Part shown: positions 19,081 through 28,299 of the stretch, in pieces | How positions within the stretch are numbered: position 1 is the first letter of the stretch | Layout: each line of letters starts with the position of its first letter | NCBI RefSeq assembly: GCF_001307195.1 | Contig: NZ_CP012808.1 | Span: 2,604,001-2,668,000 of the forward strand | Length of the DNA stretch: 64,000 nt | Direction: 5' to 3' | DNA from: Acinetobacter equi | Lineage (GTDB): Bacteria; Pseudomonadota; Gammaproteobacteria; Pseudomonadales; Moraxellaceae | The notes under the pieces: model-generated | The model's input: only the letters and a program-made list of their open reading frames with translations | Databases searched by the model: none | Told to the model about the DNA's origin: nothing | Program-made: the position numbers and the translations under genes

Positions 19081-20526
19081 TTAGCACTGATCTTTTTCAG
19101 TTTTAAGGCTTCTTTTTAATAAGTCTTCTGTATTTTCTGTTGAGTCTAAATGTGGGCTAGACATTGAAGCCATCTTAGGTTTAATTTTCACATAATAAAA
19201 AATCGCTAAAATTAAGAGCCATGTTCCACCAACATAAATTGCAGGTCTTGACGTTGGAAAATAAGCAATAATTGCTAATACAAAAACCATAAATATAATT
19301 GCAAATGCAGGAGCATATGGCCAACCAACAATCGGGAAATCAAGTGCTTGAATCTCAGTTTTTGATAATTTACGGCGCATACCAATTTGTGAAATTAGAA
19401 TCATCAGCCACACCCAAACGGTCGCAAAAGTTGCAATAGATGCAATGATTAAAAATATATTTTTGGGAATGAAATAATTTAGAACAACACCAATTAATAA
19501 AACACTTGCCATAACAACAACCGTCATCCATGGCACACCATTTTTAGAAATGCGTGTAAATATTTGCGGTGCTTGCCCATCTTTTGCCATGCCATATAAC
19601 ATACGACCTGCACCAAACACATCACTGTTAATTGCTGAAATAGCCGCAGAAATCACCACAACATTAAGAATAGTTGCAGCAGATTGAATACCTAAACTCT
19701 CAAAAATTTGAACAAATGGACTCCCATTTACACCAATTTGATTCCATGGAAAAATTGACATCAACACAAAAATAGTCAGTACATAAAATAATAAAATACG
19801 GATAGGTACAGCATTAATTGCTTGAGGAATGGCAGTTTTGGGATCTTTTGTTTCACCTGCTGTAATGCCAATAATTTCAATACCACCAAAAGCAAATACA
19901 ACTACAGATAAACATGCAACCAGCCCTGCTATACCATTTGGCATAAATCCATCATAAATCCATAAATTTTGAATGCTTGAAACTGTGCCTTGATCGGTTT
20001 GGAATCCAAAAATCATTAAACCAAGACCACCAACAATCATCGAAATAATAGCAACAACTTTTATAATAGAAAGCCAAAATTCGAGCTCACCAAATACTTT
20101 GACATGTATAAGATTAATTGCACCTAAGAATAATATTAAAGAAAGAATCCAAATCCATCTTGGTACATCGGGATACCAGAATCCCATATAAATTCCAAAA
20201 GCAGTAACATCAGCCAATGCAACAATGATCATTTCAAAAACATAGGTCCAACCTGTAGTAAACCCTGCAAATGGACTAATATATTTACTTGCATAATGGC
20301 TAAATGAGCCAGATACGGGATTATGTACTGACATTTCTCCTAATGCTCTCATCACAATATAGATTGCAATTCCTGCAATAATATAAGCAATTAAAACTGA
20401 AGGACCTGCCATTTGAATGGCTGTTGCTGAACCATAAAATAGCCCTGTACCAATCGCTGAACCCAGTGCTAAAAATCGAATATGACGAGTGTTTAAGCCT
20501 CGCTGCAACGTAGACTTTTGTGACAT
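19081..20526 (-). CDS. hutT: Histidine permease of the APC family
   Basis: This 481-residue amino-acid permease has twelve membrane segments. It shows the N-terminal signature [20 protein letters not shown] (helix 1), the amphipathic [17 protein letters not shown] and [14 protein letters not shown] in helix 6, as in the ProY/HutT amino-acid transporter family. Its position inside the hut operon makes histidine, possibly also urocanate, the expected substrate. The frame can be extended to a TTG at 20538, but the GGAG there is better read as the Shine-Dalgarno for the ATG at 20526, which also fits the family N-terminus. Confidence 0.88.
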   Translation of the reverse strand: MSQKSTLQRGLNTRHIRFLALGSAIGTGLFYGSATAIQMAGPSVLIAYIIAGIAIYIVMRALGEMSVHNPVSGSFSHYASKYISPFAGFTTGWTYVFEMIIVALADVTAFGIYMGFWYPDVPRWIWILSLILFLGAINLIHVKVFGELEFWLSIIKVVAIISMIVGGLGLMIFGFQTDQGTVSSIQNLWIYDGFMPNGIAGLVACLSVVVFAFGGIEIIGITAGETKDPKTAIPQAINAVPIRILLFYVLTIFVLMSIFPWNQIGVNGSPFVQIFESLGIQSAATILNVVVISAAISAINSDVFGAGRMLYGMAKDGQAPQIFTRISKNGVPWMTVVVMASVLLIGVVLNYFIPKNIFLIIASIATFATVWVWLMILISQIGMRRKLSKTEIQALDFPIVGWPYAPAFAIIFMVFVLAIIAYFPTSRPAIYVGGTWLLILAIFYYVKIKPKMASMSSPHLDSTENTEDLLKRSLKTEKDQC

Positions 20527-20561
20527 GATAATCTCCAATCCATGAGGAAATTTGTTTATAT

Positions 20562-20580
20562 CGGCTACATCATGTAGCCG
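20562..20580. other. Intercistronic hairpin hutH-hutT
   Basis: CGGCTACAT (20562-20570) and ATGTAGCCG (20572-20580) form a perfect 9-bp stem around one base. No U-run follows on the coding strand, so it probably stabilises or processes the polycistronic hut mRNA and lowers permease expression relative to hutH. That role is an inference. Confidence 0.5.
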
Positions 20581-20596
20581 AGTGCTTAATTACGTC

Positions 20597-22129
20597 CTAT
20601 TTCAAGCTTGGCAATAAATTTGGAATAATTAAGGCATTTAAACATCCACTTTCAAGTAAGCGACTAGCTTGCTCAATGTCTGGAGAGAAAAAGCGGTCTT
20701 CACTATAATAAGGAACATGATTACGTAGAATTCGACGTGCATGCTCTAACTTCTGAGTTGTTTTTAGCCCTTTACGGAAATCTAAACCTTGGCATGCACC
20801 TAACCATTCAATCGCTAAAATTCCTCGTACATTTTCAGCCATTGCCCATAAGCGTTTACCAGCATTTGGAGCCATTGATACATGATCTTCTTGATTTGCA
20901 GATGTCGGTAAACTATCTACACTTGCAGGATGTGCTAAAGCTTTATTATCACTTGCTAAAGCAGCAGCTGTTACTTGTGCAATCATAAATCCTGAATTGA
21001 CACCGCCATTTTCAACTAAAAATGGTGGAAGTTGTGACATGTGACGATCCATCATCATTGAAATACGACGTTCAGATAATGAACCGACTTCAGCAATTGC
21101 TAAAGCAATATTATCTGCTGCCATAGCGACAGGTTCTGCATGGAAATTTCCACCTGAAATTACATCACCTTCTTTTGCAAAAACTAAAGGATTATCTGAA
21201 ACTGCATTTGCTTCTATTTCTAATACTTCTGCTGCTTGGCGAAGTTGAGTTAAGCATGCTCCCATAACCTGAGGCTGACAACGTAAGGAATATGGATCTT
21301 GCACTTTTTCACATGCTTCATGTGACTGACCAATTTCACTATGCTGACCTAATAAATCACGATAAGCCGCAGCAACATCTATTTGTCCACGTTGACCACG
21401 TACTTCATGAACACGTGTATCAAATGGAGCACGAGAACCCAACATTGCCTCTACACTTAAACCACCACATACGGTTGCTGCTGCAAATAAATCTTCTGCT
21501 TCAAATAATCCACGTAATGCGTAAGCAGTCGATACTTGTGTACCATTGAGTAATGCCAAACCTTCTTTTGCAGCTAAAGAAATAGGTTCTAATCCTGCAA
21601 TTTTCAATGCTTCTTTTGCAGGTAGCCACTGTCCTTTATAACGTGCCTTACTTTCACCCAATAAAACCAATGACATATGTGCAAGTGGTGCTAAATCACC
21701 TGAAGCACCAACAGAGCCTTTCAAAGGAATATGAGGATACACTTCCGCATTAATTAAAGCTAAAAGTGCCTCCATTACTTTTAAACGAATGCCAGAAAAA
21801 CCTCGCGCTAAGCTATTCACTTTCAACAACATGATAAGACGTACCATATTGTCATCTAAAGCTTCACCTACACCTGCTGCATGCGATAAAACTAAAGACG
21901 TTTGCAGTTTTTCTAAATCTTCAGTTGCAATTTTAGTCGAAGCCAATAAGCCAAAACCTGTATTAATTCCATATGCTATTCGACCTTCTTGAATAATTTT
22001 TTCAACACAATTTACACTTGCTTGAATATCTGGTATTGCCTGCGTAGATAATATTGCTTGAACTGGATTTAAATATGCTTGACGTAAATCCGATAAAGTC
22101 AATTTTCCTGGTTGAAGTAAAAGTTCCAT
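20597..22129 (-). CDS. hutH: Histidine ammonia-lyase
   Basis: This 510-residue member of the aromatic ammonia-lyase family removes ammonia from histidine to form trans-urocanate. The self-processing triad Ala142-Ser143-Gly144 in [14 protein letters not shown] forms the MIO electrophile at the classical position. Length and N-terminal YGINTGFG motif fit HutH. AAGG lies eight bases upstream of the ATG. The gene is second in the operon after hutU. Confidence 0.95.
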   Translation of the reverse strand: MELLLQPGKLTLSDLRQAYLNPVQAILSTQAIPDIQASVNCVEKIIQEGRIAYGINTGFGLLASTKIATEDLEKLQTSLVLSHAAGVGEALDDNMVRLIMLLKVNSLARGFSGIRLKVMEALLALINAEVYPHIPLKGSVGASGDLAPLAHMSLVLLGESKARYKGQWLPAKEALKIAGLEPISLAAKEGLALLNGTQVSTAYALRGLFEAEDLFAAATVCGGLSVEAMLGSRAPFDTRVHEVRGQRGQIDVAAAYRDLLGQHSEIGQSHEACEKVQDPYSLRCQPQVMGACLTQLRQAAEVLEIEANAVSDNPLVFAKEGDVISGGNFHAEPVAMAADNIALAIAEVGSLSERRISMMMDRHMSQLPPFLVENGGVNSGFMIAQVTAAALASDNKALAHPASVDSLPTSANQEDHVSMAPNAGKRLWAMAENVRGILAIEWLGACQGLDFRKGLKTTQKLEHARRILRNHVPYYSEDRFFSPDIEQASRLLESGCLNALIIPNLLPSLK

Positions 22130-22164
22130 TTGTTATAACCTTATTTTTCTATCTATTAAGGACT

Positions 22165-22193
22165 ACTGATTTCGAATTAAGGGAAAAATCAGT
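22165..22193. other. Intercistronic hairpin hutU-hutH
   Basis: ACTGATTT (22165-22172) and AAATCAGT (22186-22193) form an 8-bp stem in the 95-base gap between hutU and hutH. There is no clear terminator tail. It may modulate relative expression. Confidence 0.35.
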
Positions 22194-22224
22194 GGCTATT
22201 CTGAAAAAACTCGTTATTTAAATT

Positions 22225-23892
22225 TTAGCCTGTAATCATTGGTAAATTTAAACCCTGCTCTTTTGCACATTGAACTGCAATTTCATAGCCTGCATCTGCA
22301 TGTCGCATCACACCTGTTGCGGGGTCATTGGTCAATACTCTTAAAATTCGAGCAGCAGCTTCATCAGTACCATCACATACAATTACTACACCTGAGTGCT
22401 GAGAAAAGCCCATCCCAACACCACCACCATGATGTAAAGATACCCAAGTTGCACCACCTGCTGTATTGAGCAATGCATTTAATAAAGGCCAATCAGATAC
22501 GGCATCTGAACCGTCTTGCATTGCTTCAGTTTCTCGGTTTGGACTAGATACAGAACCTGAATCTAAATGGTCTCGACCAATGACAATCGGTGCAGATAAT
22601 TCACCACTACGTACCATTTCATTAAATGCTAAACCAAGTTTTGCGCGTAAACCTAATCCAACCCAACAAATACGTGCAGGTAAACCTTGGAAACTGATAC
22701 GTTCACGTGCCATATCTAACCAACGATGTAAATGTTCATCATTTGGAATTAATTCTTTAACTTTAGCATCTGTTTTATAAATATCTTCAGGATCACCAGA
22801 CAATGCGACCCAACGGAATGGCCCTATACCTCGGCAGAATAATGGCCGAATATACGCTGGAACGAAACCTGGGAAATCAAATGCATTTACCACTCCTTCT
22901 TCTTGCGCCATTTGACGAATATTGTTTCCATAATCAAAGGTTGGAATACCAGCAGCTTTAAACTCAAGCATTGCTTTTACATGTTGAGCCATAGATTGTT
23001 TTGCCGCTTTTACCACAACTTCAGGTTCAATTTTCGCACGTTCACGATACTCATCCCATGTCCAACCTATAGGCAAATATCCATTTAATGGATCATGTGC
23101 ACTCGTTTGATCTGTAACCATATCAGGACGGACACCACGACGAACCAATTCTGGTAAAATTTCAGCTGCATTCCCATGCAAAGCAATAGAAATTGCCTTA
23201 CCTTCTTTTGTATAACGCTGAATACGCTGCAAAGCATCATCTAAATCATTGGCTTGTTCATCGACATAACGTGTACGCAAACGGAAATCAATACTGCTTT
23301 GCTGGCATTCAATATTTAATGAACATGCTCCTGCTAACGTTGCAGCCAAAGGTTGTGCACCGCCCATTCCACCAAGACCAGCAGTTAAAACCCACCGACC
23401 TGTTAAATTTCCATTAAAATGTTGACGACCAGCTTCTACAAATGTTTCATATGTACCCTGAACAATACCTTGGCTACCAATATAGATCCATGAACCTGCT
23501 GTCATTTGCCCGTACATAGCCAAACCTTTTGCATCAAGCTCATTAAAATGTTTCCACGTTGCCCAGTGAGGTACCAAATTTGAATTAGCAATCAGTACAC
23601 GTGGTGCATCTTTATGTGTTTTAAAAACACCAACTGGCTTTCCAGATTGAACTAAAAGAGTTTCATCATCTTCTAACTTTTTTAGTGTTTCAATAATTTT
23701 GTCATAGCATTCCCAGTCACGTGCTGCTCGACCAATACCACCGTATACGACTAATTCTTTCGGATTTTCAGCAACATCAGGATCTAAATTATTCATCAAC
23801 ATGCGAAGTGGCGCTTCAGTTAACCAACTTTTTGCATTTAATGCTGTGCCACGTGGTGCACGAATTTCTGTATCACGAAATTTTGTTGTCAC
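22225..23892 (-). CDS. hutU: Urocanate hydratase, GTG start
   Basis: This 555-residue urocanase converts urocanate to 4-imidazolone-5-propanoate using tightly bound NAD. Diagnostic segments include [12 protein letters not shown] near residue 50, [15 protein letters not shown] (NAD-binding region) and the C-terminal [17 protein letters not shown]. The frame extends 19 codons upstream, but an AAGGAGT sits directly before the GTG at 23892, which gives the normal family start ([16 protein letters not shown]), so GTG is chosen. It is the first gene of the hut operon, with a HutC-like palindrome about 65-90 bases upstream. Confidence 0.94.
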   Translation of the reverse strand: MTTKFRDTEIRAPRGTALNAKSWLTEAPLRMLMNNLDPDVAENPKELVVYGGIGRAARDWECYDKIIETLKKLEDDETLLVQSGKPVGVFKTHKDAPRVLIANSNLVPHWATWKHFNELDAKGLAMYGQMTAGSWIYIGSQGIVQGTYETFVEAGRQHFNGNLTGRWVLTAGLGGMGGAQPLAATLAGACSLNIECQQSSIDFRLRTRYVDEQANDLDDALQRIQRYTKEGKAISIALHGNAAEILPELVRRGVRPDMVTDQTSAHDPLNGYLPIGWTWDEYRERAKIEPEVVVKAAKQSMAQHVKAMLEFKAAGIPTFDYGNNIRQMAQEEGVVNAFDFPGFVPAYIRPLFCRGIGPFRWVALSGDPEDIYKTDAKVKELIPNDEHLHRWLDMARERISFQGLPARICWVGLGLRAKLGLAFNEMVRSGELSAPIVIGRDHLDSGSVSSPNRETEAMQDGSDAVSDWPLLNALLNTAGGATWVSLHHGGGVGMGFSQHSGVVIVCDGTDEAAARILRVLTNDPATGVMRHADAGYEIAVQCAKEQGLNLPMITG

Positions 23893-23957
23893 AATTGGAC
23901 TCCTTCCAATAACTCTATTTAATACTATCCAGTGAGTTTCTGTACACACTTAGATCA

Positions 23958-23979
23958 ACTTGTATATACATGTATATAT
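23958..23979. promoter_or_regulatory. HutC operator upstream of hutU
   Basis: The stretch contains CTTGTATATACATG (23959-23972), close to the HutC consensus CTTGTATATACAAG known from Pseudomonas and relatives. Two palindromes overlap: TGTATATACA (23961-23970) and TATACATGTATA (23965-23976). It lies about 65-90 bases before the hutU GTG, fitting repression by HutC relieved by urocanate. Confidence 0.7.
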
Positions 23980-24166
23980 ATTAAGCAGTGTTTTGAAGAT
24001 TTGAAAAGAGCCTTTTGAAAATTAATTCACCACTCACAAATAAGATATTGATTTAAAAATAAATAAAAAGTGTAAAAAATCACACAATTATTATTTTCTA
24101 CAAAAAATTAAGAAGAAATGCTGAATAAAAAGAAATATGTCATCAAAAAATGTTAATTTTTATGTC

Positions 24167-24217
24167 AAAAAATAAGGGAATGGATATCTTTTTAGATATA
24201 AATCCCCTTATTTTTTT
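24167..24217. terminator. Strong terminator downstream of hutC
   Basis: AAAAAATAAGGG (24167-24178) pairs with CCCCTTATTTTTT (24204-24216), extended by imperfect pairing of the inner arms. A/T runs flank both sides, so it can work in both directions. It separates the hutC transcript from the hutU promoter region. Confidence 0.75.
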
Positions 24218-24296
24218 GCATATTTTTTATTAAAAAGATAAAAATGAAGTAAAATTCAGCTCATTTTTATTTACTTTTCCATCAATAAAACCAACT

Positions 24297-25010
24297 TTAA
24301 GGCTGAAACTTACCTTCTAAGTAATATCGGCTACCTGGATATAATAAACGAGCACTTGAAATTAAATTTTGATTTGCCCATGTTCGTCGTCGAATTAATA
24401 AACACGGCTCATTTTTTGTAATTTTCAACCATTTTTGTTCTTGTGAATTAGCGAGTACAGCCTCAACAATGTGCTCACCCTCACTTACTGGTGCTTTTTC
24501 CATTAAATAACTATGCGGGGTAATTGTTGTAAAATCTTGTTGAAGATATTCTGGAATTAATATTGCATTCACTAATCGATCTTCAATTTGTACAGGAACG
24601 TCATTTTCAAAATGAATAATAATTGAATGAAATAATGGTTGATTTTCTTGCATTTGCATTATAAATGCTTGCTCAGAATTAGCATTAATTTGTTCAAGTT
24701 TAATTATTTCTGCACGATGAATATGGTGTCGAGCAAGAATTTCATCTGCAATATTATGAATTTGAAATAGCGCTGAATGCCCTTGTCCTTCTGCAACGAA
24801 TGAGCCAACACCCTGCACACGAACAAGAATTTTATCTGCTGTAAGCTCACGCAAAGCCCTGTTAACAGTCATTCGACTACAACCAAACATTTTCACCAAT
24901 TCACTTTCAGAAGGAATTTTGTCATTAATTTTCCAAATTCCCTTATAAATATTGTTTTGGATCATTTTTTTTACTTGTACATACAAAGGTGATGGACTTT
25001 CAAAACTCAT
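24297..25010 (-). CDS. hutC: GntR-family histidine utilisation repressor
   Basis: This 237-residue protein has an N-terminal GntR winged helix (INDKIPSESELVKMFGCSRM, about 24-43) and a C-terminal UTRA ligand-binding domain of the HutC subfamily, ending in the typical RRRTW...ARLLYPGSRYYLEG. HutC proteins bind the hut operator and release it when urocanate is bound. It is upstream of and codirectional with hutU, but a strong terminator between them makes it a separate unit. No clear HutC consensus palindrome was seen in front of hutC itself. Confidence 0.92.
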   Translation of the reverse strand: MSFESPSPLYVQVKKMIQNNIYKGIWKINDKIPSESELVKMFGCSRMTVNRALRELTADKILVRVQGVGSFVAEGQGHSALFQIHNIADEILARHHIHRAEIIKLEQINANSEQAFIMQMQENQPLFHSIIIHFENDVPVQIEDRLVNAILIPEYLQQDFTTITPHSYLMEKAPVSEGEHIVEAVLANSQEQKWLKITKNEPCLLIRRRTWANQNLISSARLLYPGSRYYLEGKFQP

Positions 25011-25225
25011 TAATTTCTCAATCTCTTTTTGATGAAGTTAAAGATAACTATCCATATAAAATATTTTAAAGTCAAAATCTTATCTAAAATCACATAGTCT
25101 TTAAAATAATGACGTTTATTTTATATTTTGACATCGTTTCAATAAGTTTTTTTAGTTTTATATAATAAAAACTACTTTAAAGATTGACTCGATCTTAACA
25201 TAGATATGAGACGTCATAAAAAGAA

Positions 25226-25927
25226 TCAATTCATCGCAACATGGAATAAGGAGCCAATCCAAGAGCTAAATACCATTGCTATAACTCCCCAAATCATCAC
25301 ACGAAATGCACCGCGCCATATATTTGCTCCTCCTACATAACTTGCAATTCCTCCCATGATACCTAAACTAATTACACCAATAATCATTACTCCATATTCT
25401 AAGGACTGATCAGGCAACCATAAAATAGAAGCTAGTGGAAATAATGAACCTAAGGTAAATGCGAGCGCGGAAGAAAATGCGGCAGTAAATGGTCGTGCTG
25501 AAGTATGTTCAAAAATTCCTATTTCATCTCTTGCATGAGCATCTAATGCATTATGTAAAGTAAGTTGCTCAGCAACTTTAGTTGCTAATACTGAATCCAA
25601 ACCTCTTTTCATATAAATATGTTTAAGCTCATTTAATTCTAATTCTGGATGTAATTCTAGCTCTCTAGCTTCCATTTTTAAGTCACTTTTTTCTATATCT
25701 TGTTGCGACTTCACAGAAATATATTCACCTGCTGCCATAGATGCAGCGCCAGATATTAATCCTGCAATACATGCAATCAACAAAGTTTGTGAAGATGCAC
25801 CGCTTGCTGCCATTCCGACAACTAAACTAGTGACTGAAATAATCCCATCATTTGCTCCAAGAACCGCTGCACGTAGCCAACCTGAGCGTTCCATATAGTG
25901 TTTTTCAATATGATAGGAATGTGGCAT
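25226..25927 (-). CDS. VIT1/CCC1-family Fe2+/Mn2+ transporter
   Basis: This 233-residue membrane protein has the VIT/CCC1/nodulin-like pattern: the N-terminal HYMERSGWLRAAVLGANDGI with the conserved ANDG...TS motif, AAGEYISVKSQQD at the end of helix 2, an acidic cytoplasmic metal-binding stretch (about 85-125) and three C-terminal membrane segments. Such proteins move divalent iron or manganese across the membrane, usually for detoxification or storage. GAGATC three to eight bases upstream supports the ATG. It stands alone between hutC and an unassigned spacer. Confidence 0.87.
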   Translation of the reverse strand: MPHSYHIEKHYMERSGWLRAAVLGANDGIISVTSLVVGMAASGASSQTLLIACIAGLISGAASMAAGEYISVKSQQDIEKSDLKMEARELELHPELELNELKHIYMKRGLDSVLATKVAEQLTLHNALDAHARDEIGIFEHTSARPFTAAFSSALAFTLGSLFPLASILWLPDQSLEYGVMIIGVISLGIMGGIASYVGGANIWRGAFRVMIWGVIAMVFSSWIGSLFHVAMN

Positions 25928-26319
25928 TTTGATCTCTAAATTTTATTTTTAATATGAGAAATATAATTGATTTAAATATCTCTATAAACAAGATATTACA
26001 TTAAAGTTTTTCTAATATTTTCGTTTTATATTATTTTTCTGTTAAATCTAATTTATTTATAAGATAAGCTAAATGTAAAATTTTAAGACACGTATAAACT
26101 TAGATATATTTCAAAGATTTCTACTTTTTTAGTAATTTTAATCACATCGATAAAAATAATGCATAATTATTAAAACATAAAAAGTTATTTAAAATAGAAA
26201 ATAAGTCTGAAAAGTGCAAAATATGCTCTATTCAAGTTCAAAATTAATCGTTAGACTTTAGTCGCATAGGATTTATCTAAGCCTCTATTTTGGCTTATAT
26301 CATTTGTTAGGATCATGGT
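25928..26319. other. Intergenic region upstream of the VIT gene
   Basis: About 390 bases of AT-rich sequence with no recognised RNA, ORF or strong hairpin. It should contain the promoters of the VIT gene (minus) and of the tiny ORF at 26320 (plus). No perfect Fur box was seen. Confidence 0.4.
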
Positions 26320-26430
26320 ATGACTTATATCTCTGCCTTCGTACTTGCTTTTGGTCTCTTAGGGATTATTATTATTTGGTCATTAGTTGAAGTCTTTTTT
26401 CAACGTAAAAAAGAAAAAATTTTAGAATGA
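26320..26430 (+). CDS. Possible 36-residue single-span membrane protein
   Basis: An ATG at 26320, preceded by AGGA about seven bases upstream, opens a 36-codon frame. The product has one hydrophobic span (residues about 4-21, ISAFVLAFGLLGIIIIWS), then VEVFFQRKKEKILE with a positive tail, the layout of a small inner-membrane protein with the C-terminus in the cytoplasm. It was found by direct reading and is not a shadow of another gene. No family was recognised. It could be a conserved small regulatory protein, a transporter accessory or chance. Confidence 0.45.
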   Translation: MTYISAFVLAFGLLGIIIIWSLVEVFFQRKKEKILE

Positions 26431-26662
26431 TTAAATTTCTTTATATAAAGAATAAGTTTTTGAATATTTAGCTTATTTTGAGGTCTACAGAAGTTTTTCA
26501 AACCAAAACCGATGTATTTTTAAACAATTCAATAAATATCAATCGTTAATCTGAACAAGTCTTGTCCACTTAGTTTAAAATAACTTGTATTTAAATTTGA
26601 GTTTGGGTACTATTCATAGCCGTTAAGGTTGTCCTTTTAGGAACCCTTGATAAAAATCTATA

Positions 26663-26739
<77 letters not shown>

Positions 26740-26749
26740 TATAAAACAA

Positions 26750-26783
26750 CCACTTAGGTGTATTAATCCTAAGTGGTTTTTTA
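26750..26783 (+). terminator. Rho-independent terminator of the tRNA gene
   Basis: CCACTTAGG (26750-26758) and CCTAAGTGG (26768-26776) form a 9-bp stem followed by a run of six T, eleven bases past the tRNA end. It is a textbook intrinsic terminator. Confidence 0.85.
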
Positions 26784-26889
26784 ATGCCTGAAACTATATA
26801 AGCAATATGTAAGCACTCAAATAAAAATAGTTTTTAATAAGAAAACTGGAAATTTAATATTAAATAGATATTGTGGATGGGAGGAAAGG

Positions 26890-26964
26890 GTGAAGATCAA
26901 AGAAAAGGTAATAACCACTATTAGTTCTACTGTTGCAATAATTTTAGTTTTAATCATTTTGTAG
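26890..26964 (+). CDS. Possible 24-residue hydrophobic peptide
   Basis: A GTG at 26890 follows a strong GGAGG (spacing five to six bases) and opens 24 codons: a short basic head (MKIKEKV) and a hydrophobic tail (TTISSTVAIILVLIIL). The strength of the ribosome site compared with its surroundings is the main support. It resembles small membrane peptides or type I toxin peptides in size and layout, but no family is recognised and no antisense RNA partner was identified. Confidence 0.35.
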   Translation: MKIKEKVITTISSTVAIILVLIIL

Positions 26965-27193
26965 GTTATGTTCTTGGGTTGTATCTAATGAATAGAATTT
27001 CCGAAATTTAAGCATCATTCAAACAGAAAATTACAACTCACTTTCCTATTTGTAACAGTGCCATAAAACTAAAAATAAGTGAAAATAACATTTTTTTGAA
27101 GCAACTCGCTTATAATGAAATAAATAATTGATCTATAAGTAATAGCCAAGCAGTTATTTTTAAATAAAACCATATATTTTTGGGATATATTGA

Positions 27194-28210
27194 ATGCAGT
27201 TACTCAATGATAAAAATAGTCTAATCACTAGTTATTTACTAATTTTTATTTTTCTTGCACTCCTGATTCCACTGCATCTAACTGTAAGCTTTTTTTCAGG
27301 TTTTTTAGTATTTGCAATTATTCATAGCTTAAGCAAATCAAGTGAAAAATATATTGATGGTCGCTATGCACGTCTAACTTTTAGTGTTGTTGTTAGTCTC
27401 ATCATTATTAGTTTAATTGTGCTAGGAATTGTTCGTCTCATTAGTTTTATTCATTATGACTTACAAGGCGCTAGACTCGACCAATTCAATGCAGAAATAG
27501 ATATTTTACTACAACAGGTACAAGCGGAAATTATTAAATATTATCCAAGCTTTAGTCCTTACACCACAATTAGTTTAAAAGATCAACTATTTGCCTACAT
27601 CAAAGAAAATCTTGGTATGCTTAGACATACAGGTACCAATATACTCCATAGCTTGGCGAGTATGATTATCGCTATTATTATTGGGATAATGATATCATTA
27701 CATCAAATTCAACCAACAGCTCATATTCCTGCATTTAAAGCAGCGCTGATTGCTCGTATTAAAAACTTAGCCACGGCCTTTCAAAATGTAGTTTTTGCGC
27801 AAGTAAAAATTTCACTCATAAATACGCTATTATTTATTGTTTTTGCTCATATCATTTTACCAATTTGTGGTGTTCACCTGCCATTTGCAAAAACACTCAC
27901 AATCTTAACCTTCATTTTTGGTTTAATTCCAATTATTGGTAATCTAATTACCAATACATTAATTACAGTTGCAGCACTGACTATTTCAGTTGGACTTGCA
28001 ATTGTGTCATTAGCATACCTGATTATTATTCATAAGTTAGAATATTTTATTAATGCCAAAATCATTGGTACTAAAATTAATGCCACAGCCTGGGAAGTTT
28101 TATTAGCAATGCTTGTTTTTGAAGCTATTTTTGGAATTACTGGATTAATCATAGCACCTATTTACTATGCATATCTTAAGCTTGAACTCAAACAACAACA
28201 AATGATTTAA
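27194..28210 (+). CDS. AI-2E family (PerM-like) membrane transporter
   Basis: This 338-residue polytopic protein has paired N-terminal hydrophobic spans, a soluble segment of about 70-90 residues (ARLDQFNAEIDILLQQVQAE onwards) and a C-terminal block of five or so spans with FIFGLIPIIGNLITNT and the conserved C-terminal GLIIAPIYYAYLK. This fits the AI-2E/PerM/TqsA family, whose members export small molecules or exchange ions; the name from autoinducer-2 export does not prove that substrate. The gene is monocistronic and ends in a hairpin shared with the convergent TpsA-like gene. Confidence 0.85.
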   Translation: MQLLNDKNSLITSYLLIFIFLALLIPLHLTVSFFSGFLVFAIIHSLSKSSEKYIDGRYARLTFSVVVSLIIISLIVLGIVRLISFIHYDLQGARLDQFNAEIDILLQQVQAEIIKYYPSFSPYTTISLKDQLFAYIKENLGMLRHTGTNILHSLASMIIAIIIGIMISLHQIQPTAHIPAFKAALIARIKNLATAFQNVVFAQVKISLINTLLFIVFAHIILPICGVHLPFAKTLTILTFIFGLIPIIGNLITNTLITVAALTISVGLAIVSLAYLIIIHKLEYFINAKIIGTKINATAWEVLLAMLVFEAIFGITGLIIAPIYYAYLKLELKQQQMI

Positions 28211-28255
28211 TTCATTGTTAGTTGATCAACTATAATTTATTTTCAAAAAACATAA

Positions 28256-28282
28256 AAAACGGTAGCTTTGCTACCGTTTTTT
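28256..28282. terminator. Bidirectional terminator
   Basis: AACGGTAGC and GCTACCGTT enclose a TTT loop and are flanked by A and T runs. It lies between the convergent AI-2E gene and the first TpsA-like gene and should terminate both. Confidence 0.85.
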
Positions 28283-28299
28283 AAAGTATTAACTATAAA

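Noticed and set aside
23893..23949. Longer hutU N-terminus
   Set aside because: The 19 extra residues are not family-like, and AAGGAGT sits directly before the GTG at 23892.
25130..25200. TAGTTTT...AAAACTA hairpin as terminator of the VIT gene
   Set aside because: On the coding strand it is followed by a run of A, not T, so termination is not supported.
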